Source: Sycobia sp. Sy_11 (taxonomy: Eukaryota; Arthropoda; Insecta; Hymenoptera; Epichrysomallidae). From it: DNA of 64,000 nt. The translations under genes and the position numbers were made by a program. Below the pieces are notes generated by a model. The model did no database searches. It was not told the origin of the DNA and saw only the letters and a list, made by a program, of their open reading frames with translations. The DNA lies in NCBI GenBank assembly GCA_018907035.1, contig JACCIC010000210.1:495001-559000 (forward strand), written 5' to 3'. This document shows, piece after piece, positions 43,565 to 54,658 of this stretch. How positions within the stretch are numbered: position 1 is the first letter of the stretch; every line of letters starts with the position of its first letter.

Positions 43565-44656
43565 TTATAACCTCTAAACTCGGGGTTATTACTTACGGTC
43601 TGTCGATGTGTGCGTGGACACTTCCACGCCACTGCTTGTGGACTCCGCTAGAAAGGGGACGGGGAAAATGGGAATGAAGAACGCGGCAGTTTTAACTATA
43701 TTAACACTTTTTATTACATGAAACTATATTACATTATTCGGGTAGCACATACCCTACGTGCTCATTGCGCGTTTCGCGACGATATAACAATTATTATGCA
43801 AATACGCTATCATATAAAATGCACGGGGACAGGGGACACGGAATAGGACGCTAAATTCTACTACGTGGGGGGGGGGGCAACGGTACAATCTGAAACCATA
43901 CGCTATATACGGTACATACACGATATATTATATGAAGCTACAAAAATACAACATTATACTAAATCGCGAGATATATACTACTCGCGCATAATCGCTACGC
44001 TACACGCGGGAATCGCGGGGCGTCGGTGGGCCAGGAGCCTAGCTACACACATATATATTATTATAAAAGTATATATAAAGCTACTTACTCGCGGCTATCG
44101 CCTCACATTAGAGGCGCACTTAGCATCGCCTGTTGAGTGCGCTCTCTCTCTCACTTACGCGGATGCGTAAGGACGTGGCGGGCCGCGTCGCTATCTCTCA
44201 CTTCTCCTCGATTGCTCGCACGGTTGCGCTTGACCGTGGCTCGTAGTCGCTGATGGCGTCGCTATGCGCGACGGTACACGGACGGCAGCGTATTCCCTTC
44301 CTCAGCCATTCGCGCTCTCGGTCCGGAGCTGCGGCAAGGATATTGCCGTGCGTCTTTCTCGCTGCTCCGGTATGCACGCACGTAATCGACACAAATTTTA
44401 CCTTCAAAACACGTTACCGCGAAGGACGCTAAGATGGCGACCTCAGACTTTTACAGCTCCAGTCGATGGAAAATATAAATACAACAAAGCGGAACGGGCG
44501 AAAAGAGCGTCGAACTGTGCGAAGGTTGGGGACGAAAGTCAAGTCTATTTCGAACTTCATACCTACCGTTGCGTTCCCAGCGCCCTCGCGGCTCACGCGA
44601 ACACTCGCGGTTTCACCCGAGCGCTCTAACCTACGATCGCCGTTCGGGCGGTTACA
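43565..44656 (-). repeat. 3' LTR of the Gypsy element
   Basis: On the minus strand it begins TGTAACCGCCC right after the polypurine tract and ends GGTTATAA next to the (TA)n tract. The short terminal inverted repeat (GTAACC / GGTTATA) is imperfect. The part 43565-44369 matches 57986-58852 in the other LTR. About 1,092 bp. Confidence 0.75.
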
Positions 44657-44669
44657 AACTCCCCCTCCC
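44657..44669 (-). promoter_or_regulatory. Polypurine tract
   Basis: GGGAGGGGGAGTT on the minus strand, immediately before the TGTAAC start of the LTR. This is the expected plus-strand DNA primer of an LTR element. Confidence 0.7.
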
Positions 44670-44749
44670 AAACCGCAGAGGGGGTGCGTGGTCGCGAAGG
44701 GGTTGGAGTGCTAACGGTGCGCGAAACGCGAAAGTTGCGGATATACATT

Positions 44750-44856
44750 AGGGAACGCAGTAGGGGATAATACATAATTTGACGAAAACACGGTAGGGGG
44801 TGATACATGATTTGGGGAAAACACGGTAGGGGATAATACATAATTTGGGGAAATAC
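44750..44856. repeat. Three tandem copies of a 33-36-bp unit
   Basis: ACGGTAGGGGATAATACATA plus ATTTGGGGAAAAC repeats three times with small changes. It sits just inside the Gypsy 3' LTR/polypurine tract. Confidence 0.85.
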
Positions 44857-45491
44857 GACGACCATTGGTTTACCCTTCGCATGGGCACGAAAAAGAAACA
44901 AAAAAAGTAATTTACGATAACTGAAAAGAAAAATATAATTAAACACGCTGGTCGCTCGCTGTGACTCGATACAATACTATTTATTTTCCTATTGCTACTT
45001 CCCTACATCTAATTATAAACTAAGCCCTATTGTAACGTATGGCTAACACGAAACTTATACTAGAAAAAAGTACTGAGTAAATTATGATTGCAAAAAAAAT
45101 ATAACTATCATTTATATGTGACCTAGACGAACTATAAGCAAGCATTTCGCTTTCTTTCTAGCGATTCATTTCTTTTTCCTCTGCTTGTCGCATATTTGCT
45201 GAAAAAATTGTCGTCCTTAGTGACGTTCCAATTATCAAAGGTTGGTAGGGCGTTGGTGGGGCGAGAAAGTAACCTAGTTACTATGGAAGCCATTGTGCGC
45301 TCTTCTAACTGGTGATGATGCTTTCATCCTCACCCACCGACGCTGTGCCATCTCCGTATCTCGGCTGAGGGGACGGTTCGCGGTAATGACTGCTTCTAAA
45401 ACTTCTTCGTCCGCTGAGCTATTAGGCTAGCCACTAGGCTGGTTCCCGTTGCATTATTTACCAGTGGTGGTATCGTAAACGGGTTAAATCC

Positions 45492-46607
45492 CTAATTGAC
45501 TCCGACGCGATATTTTTGGTTGTGGGCGGTATGTCGGTATATGGGCGCGATATTGGGGTGGTCTTGAGGTGGGGCGAATTGGTGGGTATCTGCGACTTTA
45601 TCATTGTCTACCATCTTTTTGTATTTTGACGGGATAATGCACTTCTCCTTTTTTGTATGAGCATCTTGTGCGGTCAGGTGGGGTTGTTGCGTCTCTGATT
45701 GTTGTGTAGCGACAGACCGCAAGAACGCGCACCGGTGTTCGCGATATAATCTTACATCACCGTGCCCCGGGTTGCTCACGTACACCACTTGTTTCACACT
45801 CCTAGAAGGGTGTGGCTTTTTGGGAGGTGATCGCCTGGTGAACCTTGGCCCCGGCCTATAGGATAACGGACTGACCGATCGTATTTGGTTATGTGCGGTA
45901 AAATCTTTTTGTACTCTAATCTTTGACCGAGACGGTTCTAGTGGTTCCGTTTTATATGAGGCCGTTTCTGATACGTAGCCGTCTTCCTCCTCATTATCCG
46001 GTTTCACAGTTTCAAGACTTTGCGGACTGTCGCCGATGATGTCTTCATCTTTCTCGTCTTCCGTAGTTTTACGTCGTTGTGGACGATCGTGCTCTTCGTG
46101 AGCTACCGTAGTTTTACGTCGTTGCGGACGATCGCACACGATATCATTGTCTGCGTTGTCGGTATAGGGGTATGGATGGTTCTCGAGATCGGTATGGGGT
46201 TGGGTGTGCTTTCTGGGGTCGTCGAGGGTTGGTAAGCTCGTATCCAATAGCGACAGGCTGAATGAAGCGTCGGCTATCGGCGTGATTTTCATCGTCGGTT
46301 CTTGTTCGGCGAGCTCTTGTGTTGCATCGGGGCTGAATTAGATTAAGGTCAGTCGCGATTTCTGCACTTTCTCTAGTGCCTCGGTCAATTTCCCCATATC
46401 GAGGGTAGTGGCGAATCGGTTAGGGGAAACCCTGCGTATGTGCACCGTAGGTGTGGTTACGCTTATGGGGCTTGGTCCCCATGTTTCGTTCCGGTCGTTC
46501 GCGAGGGGTGGGGGGATTTGTGGATCTCCAGGTCTCTTGGCCTGATCGGAAATAACCGATCGACGCCGTCCTCTGCCTCGTCCGTTGACTCGGTACATGT
46601 TTCTCAT
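45492..46607 (-). CDS. Extra ORF downstream of Gypsy integrase, unknown function
   Basis: The larger open part (46292-45492, 266 codons) starts MKITPIADASFSLSLLDTSL and is strongly charged, rich in Pro, His, Thr and Asp/Glu. The phrase DRPQRRKTT occurs twice, and a basic stretch RFTRRSPPKKPHPSRSVKQV precedes a Cys/His-poor tail. The preceding frame (46607-46338, MRNMYRVNGRGRGRRRSVIS, ending in LTEALEKVQKSRLTLI) lies just upstream in another frame and may be the same protein. There is no signal peptide, transmembrane segment or furin-type site, so this is not a readable envelope protein. It could be an extended pol C-terminus or a separate accessory protein. Confidence 0.5.
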
Positions 46608-46639
46608 TGTTGCTAACTGTGCAGGAATTAATGTAATTA

Positions 46640-48002
46640 TATTGATGATATCTTTTTAGGTCTGATACATGCGCCTTTGTCACTTTCCCGTCACTCATGT
46701 CCTCGATCTCAAATATGACGGGGGATATTTTTTTCGTAATTTAGCAGAGGGCTACGAATTTTGGAGCCAATTTCGCAGAGAATTGGTCTGGACCTGATGA
46801 CAGGACATGGTTGCGTTTACACACCATGTCATTGACCTCGAATGTCTCCGTCGGCGTCCCTTATTGTAGTATTTGGCCTGTTTTTGACTTGCGGCACTCA
46901 GGTGTTTTTGAATGAGATTGTGGATGGCGGGCAATCTCTTCATACGATTTTGCGATTCCAGAGGTGTTAAGGTTTGCACCCGCAGCGATGATCCTTGGGA
47001 ATGACAGTACGTCGGCATTTCTCAAGGATTTCGGCAAAAATTTAAAAATGCCGGCGACGTCTGAGTGCTAGCGTGCACCGCTGTGTTTGCTGCAAATGCA
47101 AACTCTGGGAGGTGGATGTCCCAGTTTTTATGGTCGTTTTGGACAAAAATCGCGATCATTGTTCTGATGACCCTGTTTACCCTTTCTACAGGCTAGGCTT
47201 GGGCGTGGTACGGCGCGATAAATTGGGGTATAATACCTAATTCCGCGAGTTTGGTCTTGAGCCAGCTGTTGGCAAACTCGATACCATTGTCTGAAATTAG
47301 GTATTTTCGGCAACCCCACTGAAAGATGATCTGCTCTTCTAGTGCCCGTGTAATCGCTTGGCCATTTGCTTTTCGCAATTGTTGTCGCGTTGTCCCTTGC
47401 TGGTTGGGAACGGGCTCATGATCTCTACAGCTACACTACTGCAGGGTCCTTTGATATTTCGTTGTAACATCAAGCCCGTAGGTCCTCTCTGCGACACTTT
47501 GTGTATTTGACACTCAGGTCAGTACTTCACATGTTCGTGTATGTCCCTTTTCATACCTGGCCAGTAGTATTGCTGGCCGACTTTGTGAGTAGTTTTATCT
47601 ACTCCAAAGTGCCCTGAGGTCAGAGTGTTATGACACTCGTAGAGGACTCGCTCTCTGTCTTTACAGGGTACCACGAGCTTCCAGTCATCCTAGTCGTGCG
47701 TGGCCAAGTGGTTTTGCAATTTCATTTGGGCGGTGTTTGTATAAGCGCCCATCTTTAATCGTCCAATCGGGATATAATTCTGGATGTTCTTGAATTTCAG
47801 TACATTTTTGCCAATACCACTCGTCCATTTCAAGGGTTGTGAGGATAGCGGTAGAGGACTCGAGGTGTTGAGGAGGCCTTGACAGGGCGTCTGGCACGAG
47901 GTGGAGTGCTCCATTTCTGTGAACGATTTCCATGTTGTAGGCCTGGAGTGCTGTTGCCCACCTAGCTAGGCGTCCTGTTGGGTCCTTTAATATGTGTAAC
48001 CA
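46640..48002 (-). pseudogene. Gypsy pol: RNase H tail and integrase (broken)
   Basis: From the right: end of RNase H with VHRNGALHLVPDALSRPPQ (about 47940-47880); the HHCC-like zinc region near 47640-47500; the integrase core with KYLISDNGIEFANSWL then LGIIPQFIAPYHAQA (catalytic Asp in SDNG, normally followed by TEF); the region LESQNRMKRLPAIHNLIQKH; and the C-terminal DMSDGKVTKAHVSDLKRYH near 46690-46640. Integrase inserts the element's DNA into the host chromosome. Several frameshifts (near 47190-47130, 47050 and 46750) break it. The zinc region is split by stops. Confidence 0.8.
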
Positions 48003-48009
48003 CTTCAGG

Positions 48010-48659
48010 ATGCATCTCTAGTCTTTTTGCATAAATTTTCAAGATTTTTTTCTTGCAGTAAACTTTATTATCACACTACAATTTTTTTATATTAAAAAAA
48101 TACATATTGAAGTCTGCAAAAAACTTTTTTTTTTAATTTTTCATCCAATATGGCCCAGATATGACTGCCACAACGAAGCTTGGTTTTTGTCGGCTGACAT
48201 CATATCTTGACACAGGAAGCTCTGAAATGAAAAATTCAAAAAGCATATTAAAGTATAAGAAAGTGGTTATAGCCCGTACTAAAATCAAGAATCTTAAGTA
48301 AAATAAAAACAAAATGGCGGGCTTTTCCAATTTTCTGCTTATTTTTTGAGGTTATGTTGTTTAAAAAAGTGATCAATTGTAATTGAATATTCATAATTCA
48401 GTACGGGATGTAGCCACTGTCTTATACTTTAATATGCTTTTTGAATATTTCATTTCAGAGCTTCCTGTGTCAAGATATGATGTCAACCAAAAAAAAGCAA
48501 GCCTTATCTGGGCCATATTGGATGAAAAATGAAAAAAGAAATTTTTTTGGCAGACATCAATATCTATAATTTTTATTTAAAAAAAATTGTAGTGTGATAA
48601 TTAAGAGTACTGCAAGAAAAAAATCTTGAAAATTTATGGAAAAAGACTAGAGATGCCCC
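48010..48659. mobile_element. Foldback MITE (650 bp) inside Gypsy RNase H
   Basis: The outer arms GCATCTCTAGTCTTTTT...CATAAATTTTC and their reverse complement at the right end continue as one long inverted repeat for about 270 bp on each side (for example AGCTTCCTGTGTCAAGATAT). The core is about 100 bp. Both flanks have CTTCAGG (48003-48009 and 48660-48666), the likely target duplication. It interrupts the RNase H coding exactly between the codons for SSLK and WLHIL. No transposase inside. Superfamily unknown. Confidence 0.88.
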
Positions 48660-48661
48660 CT

Positions 48662-49900
48662 TCAGGCTACTGTACTCCGTTATTACTGTAAACTTCTCGC
48701 CGAGTAGATAACCGCGGGATTTTTCTACTGCCCACAGGACGGCTAAGTTCTCCTTTTCAGTGACGGTGTAATTCACTTCTGCTGGTGTCAAAATCCTGCT
48801 TGCGTACGCAATCGGGTGCTTATCGCCGTGGTACTCTTGGCTTAGCTAAGGGTGTCTAAGGCGTAATTGCTCGCATCGGTTTGGAAGACGTATGGTTTGT
48901 TCTGCACGGAGAGCGCTAGCACAGGCGCTGGCGTCAACAGGATTCTAAGCTTGTCGAAAGCTTCCTGTTACGCTGATCTTCAGAATCACTAGATGTTCTT
49001 CTTTAAAAGTTTTATGAGGGGCAGCTTTATTTCCGCTATGTCCTTTATGAACCTAACGTACCACCCAACCATGCCTAAAAAGGCCCTCAATTGTCTCAGG
49101 TTGGTAGGCCTTGTATATTCACTCACTGGGCGAATTTTATCGAGGTCAGTGTGCAGACCGTCCGCATCTACAATGTACCCTAGGTACTTGACAGCCAGGC
49201 AGCAAAACTCGGTTTCTCCTTGTTTATCTGTAATCCAATTTCATTCAGGCAGGTGAGTACCGCTTTCACCTTGCAAATGTGCTGCTCAAAGGTCCTCGTA
49301 GCGACGATAATATCGTCCATAGACGAAGACGTTCGCTTACCACACTGGCCCGAAAACAAGGTCCATACCACGCTGGAATGTGGCCGGGGCGTTCGTTAGG
49401 CCATAAGGTAATCTGGTGTATTGAAAGAGGCCTTTCTGCGGGACCGCAAAGGCGGTGACCTCTTTGCTGCTCTCCTCAAGCGGTATTTGGTGATAAGCTT
49501 TACTGGGATCTATTTTAGTCAGGTACTGCGCGTCACGTTAGTTGTCCAGCAGGATATCCATATGCGGAAAAGGGTATGCGTCCTTTTTAGTGATGGCGTT
49601 GACTGTCCGATAGTCAATACAAAACCTTATTTGCCGTCCTTTTTAGGGACGATTACCGGGCAGCTGCTCCACGAGCTTTCCGATGGCTCTATAATACCCT
49701 CCTCGAGCAGTCGATCGATTTCCGCAAATGCCAGCTGAAGGAGTTTATCAGGTATTCGTCGAGGACGTTGTTGTATGAGACGATGCCCTTGTGTGTCAAC
49801 GAAGTGTGGCTGCATGCGTACCAACTGCTGCGTTCCTTTGTTCTCCGGTATCAAGTGTCGTAGCACTCGGTCTAGTTCTTGTTTGTCTGATTCTTTTCAT
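48662..49900 (-). pseudogene. Gypsy pol: reverse transcriptase and RNase H start (broken)
   Basis: Minus strand from about 49866: RLLEEGIIEPSESSWSSCPV and VPKKDGK at the RT start. Then the FDLxxGYHQI-like region and LPYGLTNAPATFQR-like codons near 49460-49390, the catalytic box as SSMDDIIVAT near 49320 (usually YxDD, here MDD), ILTPAEVNYTVTEKENLAVL WAVEKSRGYLLG of RNase H near 48790-48700, and VITEYSSLK up to the MITE insertion. RT copies the element RNA to DNA. Shifts near 49600, 49340 and 48850 prevent expression. Confidence 0.82.
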
Positions 49901-49904
49901 GGGA

Positions 49905-50343
49905 CTACCCCATTGACGGCTGCGATAGCCGTAATAGCCTTGGTGAGTCACGATGTTGTGTGACGAAGTGCCTGATGATGTTCTTAGACGTGTGCGACGT
50001 AGCGTCAGCAAAATTGATGGTCATTTTCATTGACGTAAGTATGTCCATGCCAAGTATCATGGCGTACTTCAAGGATGCCGATACCTTCAAGAAGGCTTTC
50101 AATTGTTAATAGCAAATCGACCTCGCCTTCGTCGGGACATACTTTGCCGTGCGGCATCTGCATGTACGAGCGTACAGGTATGATATACGATTTTACCAGT
50201 TTGCCTGGACCAGGGCCTACGTAAGATTTCCGAGCGCCATGATTGATCAGCGCTAGAAATATTTTTCCCATCAGCTCTATATTTAGGCAGAATCTCTTTT
50301 CTTCCTCAGGTGCCTTGATGTTGAGGTATGTGTTTGTCACATC
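49905..50343 (-). pseudogene. Gypsy protease region (active-site changed)
   Basis: The frame starts RFCLNIELMGKIFLALINHG and continues ARKSYVGPGPGKLVKSYIIP. In Gypsy retropepsins this position is DTGA. Here it reads NHGA, so both the catalytic Asp and the Thr are replaced. The flap-like segment and GEVDLLLTIESLLEGIGILE follow. The frame closes at 50005 and continues with a shift toward the RT (MILGMDILTSMKMTINFADA near 50060, the usual 'LGxDxL' helix). Inactive. Confidence 0.75.
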
Positions 50344-52196
50344 CCTGGCTCTGGGGCAGTCGTCTTCATCGTTGACGATATGTGAAGTCGTGTTAAAGGA
50401 TTTATCGAATTCGACTCCAGCATCATCTCGCTGCGGTCCATCTCTGGAACGCCATACGTTCTCTCGTACTGGGGAACGCTACTCCCGATTTCGTCTATCA
50501 GGCGATCTGTACGAACAGTACCTATGATCGTCTCTATTAGGTAATCGGTATTGCCGGTCAGGTGTTCTTTTTCTCTGTGGTTCTCGTTCTTGGTTACGTG
50601 ATAGGCTTCGAGAGGGGTATCAGCGCCGGTATTGCGGGGATGGTAAGGGGTTTCTGGGACGTGATGCCTATACAGGTGAGGGGTATCTAGGTCATGGGGT
50701 CTTCTATGGTAAGGGGATGGTGAGCGATACCGTGGCGATGGACTCCTTTGTCGCCTGCCCTCTTCTGTTCGTTTTCCAGTTGTTTCCCTGTTGCTTATGG
50801 GAGTGAAGCTGTCACTTTGGATATTTCTCCGAGAGTTGTGGGAATGCGATCGTACGATATCGTCCATGGCTTCTGCCGATCCGGATGACTCACTTATCGT
50901 AATGGTTTTCTTCGGGGCCGTTGTTTTTTCATTATCAATTGCCGCCAGTCTCGATCGCCTATTCGCCCTTTCTGACGGAGAGCAGGCCGTGCTGCTACCA
51001 TGCATTCGTCTTGTGCCGGCGGTTCTTTGTACCGCTTTGTAAGCTCGTTCTTCAGCTCGATTTCCTGACTCAGCAATTGCAGCTCGTTGATGGACCGGAA
51101 GTCGTTTCTATTAATCTTCTCCATATACGACGGATGCAGGTTTCTGTATATCCTGTCGAGCCGTGCTTGTAGTGTTAGTACAGATGCCATCTTGTCTAGT
51201 AGGATGTGTATGCCTCTCAGATATGAGCCTATGATCTCTTTTGAGCCTTGCGTTCTATGACGCAATTCCTCTTCTAAGCGCAGAGTATAATAAATAGACC
51301 GGAATTTACGGCGCAGCGCAGCTTTGAATTCATCCAGGGTATTCCAATGTTTGTATAGGGGTCTCGCCCAGATACGGGCTGAGTCGCCTAGTATCCCTGG
51401 AATTAATTTCAAAATATCAACTGCTGGGATATCGAGGCTCTTCATCGTCTCTTCCATTCTATCGATGAACTCCTCCACGTCTTCGCGAGGGGCTCCCATG
51501 AACTGCACTTTCCACTGGCGCAGCAACTGTCCAATCCGTTTTTCCCTCAAATATGTGTTCTCAAAGGGTCGAATTGTATTCCTATTGTTCAGTGCTAATT
51601 GTGCTTCATTATGCATGGACTGTGTTCCAGGTGTTGTATAGGGCATACCCGGGTGTGGCATAGCAGCGTAATGCTGGAATAGTGCCGGGTGAGCATATGG
51701 CCATCCTCCAGGCAGATGTTGCCAGCTGTTAGCAGCAGTGGGGAGATGGTTATCTCCAGTGGTGTTTGTGCTGTGCGCTGGTGGTGATGGCCATGGCCCG
51801 TACGGGTATCCCACGTATGGAACAGTATATGGCCGTAGTGGCGATATGGGGTTCCATTGTGTTCTTATTTTCTGCAGTATCGTTGTTGTGTGCATTGTGT
51901 TGTATATGTTCGTGTGTGGTGAAGCTCAAAACTTTTGACAACTCTACGATGTCTCGTTGGTTTGTCTCTTTTGCTTCGTTTTCTTTGACGTGCCATTCTG
52001 CTGCTTTTGGTCCGAAAAACCGCCGTATTTCGAAGCGCATTAGTCTATTTTTCAGTATAGTTAGGTCTTCATATATTTGAATATGTAACCTTTCGGCTTC
52101 CGGGAGCAACTCGTCTTTCTGTAATTTAAGGTAGACGCCGCCGAGTCTTGCACTCTCCTCTTCTATATTACTTCTAATCTCTTGAGGAAACTCCAT
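50344..52196 (-). pseudogene. Gypsy gag (three frames)
   Basis: Starts MEFPQEIRSNIEEESARLGG at 52196. It shifts frame near 51890 into a Pro/Tyr/His-rich segment (YPYGPWPSPPAHSTNTTGDN), then the capsid-like helical domain with FMGAPREDVEEFIDRMEETM, IPGILGDSARIWARPLY and EELRHRTQGSKEIIGSYLRG. After a second shift near 50950 comes an Arg/Ser/Pro-rich tail (RRQRSPSPRYRSPSPYHRRP). No CCHC zinc knuckle is visible, so the basic tail may do the RNA binding. That last point is inference. Gag forms the particle shell. Confidence 0.8.
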
Positions 52197-52199
52197 TTT

Positions 52200-52846
52200 T
52201 CTTCTAGGGGTAAAAAACGTATTTCTCTAGAGAGCGATAAAATGGTATTCCTTTCTCTTTCTGGTGATTAGTATCTCTGATAATAATCGTAGGAATCTTT
52301 ACTCTTCCAGTAGATTTCATACTCGTCAACGTGTGAAAGAATTAGTTGATGTGCGTGCTGAGTAACGAAAGCTTAAATACTCTTGATTATGATATATGTT
52401 GGGTGTAAAAACTGAGTTAAATTTTTGACGAAGAGAGATAATAAAAGGATATATTATTATGCTGTAATCTTTTTATAATAGTGATTATTTATAAAATTGA
52501 TTACGATTAATTAATTAAATGATAAAAAAAATTACTATATTATGTATAATCGATGCTGATTCACTTTAAAGGTGAAGTATATTTATGTAAAAATTTATAA
52601 TTGATTTATTCTAACTTGAGTATGAATTTCAAATTTGTTGATTGTTGATAAATAATAAACGCCAGAAAAGAATTTTGGATGTTCATTTTGTTTATAAAAT
52701 TTTTTTTATGTATTTATTATTGCCTATTATTATTATTATATTACTATTTTATTTTAGGTTAAATTATTATTATTATCCCGATTATCTTCACTATGATTAT
52801 TATTTATTCGTCACTACAGTTGTTCTTTACTATCATTTATCATCAA
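52200..52846. other. Gypsy leader remainder and AT-rich DNA
   Basis: Minus-strand sequence upstream of gag. No gene. AT-rich from about 52430. Confidence 0.4.
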
Positions 52847-53039
52847 CTCCGCCACCCTATGTTTCGGTGGTGCCGGTCCCAAGCCCGGATAAAGGAGGAG
52901 GGAGTACACTTACAACAACTGGACAGCACACTATTACAGTTATACACTTCACAACACTGATAGATCAGACAACATAGCACCTGGCAAAGGAAGGGGTAAC
53001 CATTGCTACGCTCGCGCGTGACGGTCTCGGCCCGGATAC

Positions 53040-53500
53040 GGGACGGCTAGCACGGAGTGGACGAGCTTGACAGACTGAAAAATGGGGGAGTACTGGCAAT
53101 GCTAGTACAGCCGTTATTGGGTAAATCTGTAGGCGTCATATCTGGCGAGGGGGGCTCTATAAACGGGTTACACACACCTCGCATATAAAGATTCGGGCGC
53201 CACGCAGTTCGGAAATTCTGTAGAGTAGTTCGAGCAGCGGGAGCGAGACACGGAACGAAGCCGAGCAAGCACGGAGTGGATTAACTCTACAGGCTCTGAA
53301 AGGCACGGGCGCAACTGGAACTGCCAGCTCATGCGCGGCCGACTAGGGGCCTGCTGTGCGCCATCGTCTGGCGGGGGGTCCTATCAACGGACATCTTCCC
53401 GAATATAAAGATGTGGGCGCCACACCTCCCGAGGAGCCCTCTCATAAGGGTAATCGGGTTGCAAGAGTGAAGCACGGAGCGGCATTCTGGTACTGGGTGG
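53040..53500 (+). repeat. Tandem 5'UTR monomers of about 200-220 bp
   Basis: AGCACGGAGTGGA recurs at about 53050 and 53270 (and AGCACGGAGCGGC near 53471). Each is followed by CTGGCGNGGGGNNCTATMAACGG and ATATAAAGATNYGGGCGCCAC (near 53180 and 53400). So there are two diverged monomers and the start of a third. Confidence 0.7.
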
Positions 53501-54212
53501 GGGCTGCATGCGCGTGGGCTCTGGCTGGGAACACCCTCCCCTGTAACTACACTTATACAAGAATAACCCAACTCACGCACTTCACAATTTTTGCCACCCA
53601 CGCCTCCGTTCTTTAAACAAAGCGGATTGGAAGGGGGCGGGCTCCTTTCTGATCTGTAAGGGGGGCTCACGACGCTTGCGTCGCTTATTAATTGATGCAT
53701 ATCAAATCTTCTCGCCTGATCATTCCCCCTTGACTTTGTCTGGGAGGTAGAAGGGGTTCCAAACGGAGCTAAAGACGGTCCACCGCGCTTGCCGAGCGGT
53801 GCATGCCTGGAAGCTGCCAAAGGGAGATCCTGAACGGGGAGGCGAGTCTTCAGGTTGCGCACTTGGACGACCCGAACCATCTTTGGCTCCTGCTGACGAC
53901 AGGACGGGCGGCTGAGCGCCTAGCCAGCACCAGTCATTCGGCATTGGCGAGTACGCCCTGACTCGTAATGTCCGCCGTAAACTCTCCAGAGAGTGGAGCA
54001 CCTTATTGTTGGGGTGTGAAGCTCGAGAGAGCGGAGGTGGGCTAGCGTTCCGGGACGTGCTATATCCCCTAGCTCTGTAAAAGAGCCTTACACGAAGGTC
54101 CAAAAGAGAATGACTCCTACAGGCAAGTGTTGGGGAGTCATTTTGGCGAGCTCGTCGCTGAAGGGTCCATGGAGGCCGGCCTCGTGGGGGGACGAAAACT
54201 AAAAAAAGAAGT

Positions 54213-54494
54213 ATGAATATTCCTGAAAACAAGAAAGAAAAGGTAGAGAAAGCGAAGAAGACGGGCCAGAAGAGTACGGGGGTAAACATCCTAGATATCC
54301 CCCGTACGGTCAGTAACGCCAAAGCTGACAGCGCTGCTGGTGCAGCAAATCATGGCAGCACAGTCGTAGATGATCACAAAAAAGCTCTCATCGACTCCAT
54401 ACAAAATTTGTTTAAAATGATGATGGAGTCGATGAAAAGGCAAAAAAATGTTAACAACATAATAAAGGAGGGGCTTCCAGCTTTACAAAGCTAA
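54213..54494 (+). pseudogene. ORF1-like basic fragment of the R1-like element
   Basis: A 93-codon frame starting MNIPENKKEKVEKAKKTGQK, with a helical ALIDSIQNLFKMMMESMKRQ near its end. After the stop a related reading continues as RRFRAWRLHTP. Its basic, helical character and its place ahead of ORF2 suit an ORF1 remnant. The typical R1 ORF1 zinc knuckles are absent, so most of ORF1 is lost. Confidence 0.4.
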
Positions 54495-54658
54495 TTCGAG
54501 GAGCTTGTAAGTAGAAGGCGCTTCAGAGCATGGCGCCTACATACACCCGTTGCAGAGATAATAGAAGGACAAAAGAGACAACCTTCTAACGTTAAATCAC
54601 GTTGCGGGGTTTGGGGCTTGTGTGGTATTCCGCGAAGCCCTTGCTAGGTCTCGCCAAA

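Noticed and set aside
53329..54322. Two long minus-strand frames (183 and 200 codons)
   Set aside because: Shadows of the GC-rich 5' part of the R1-like element, whose recognisable genes read on the plus strand.
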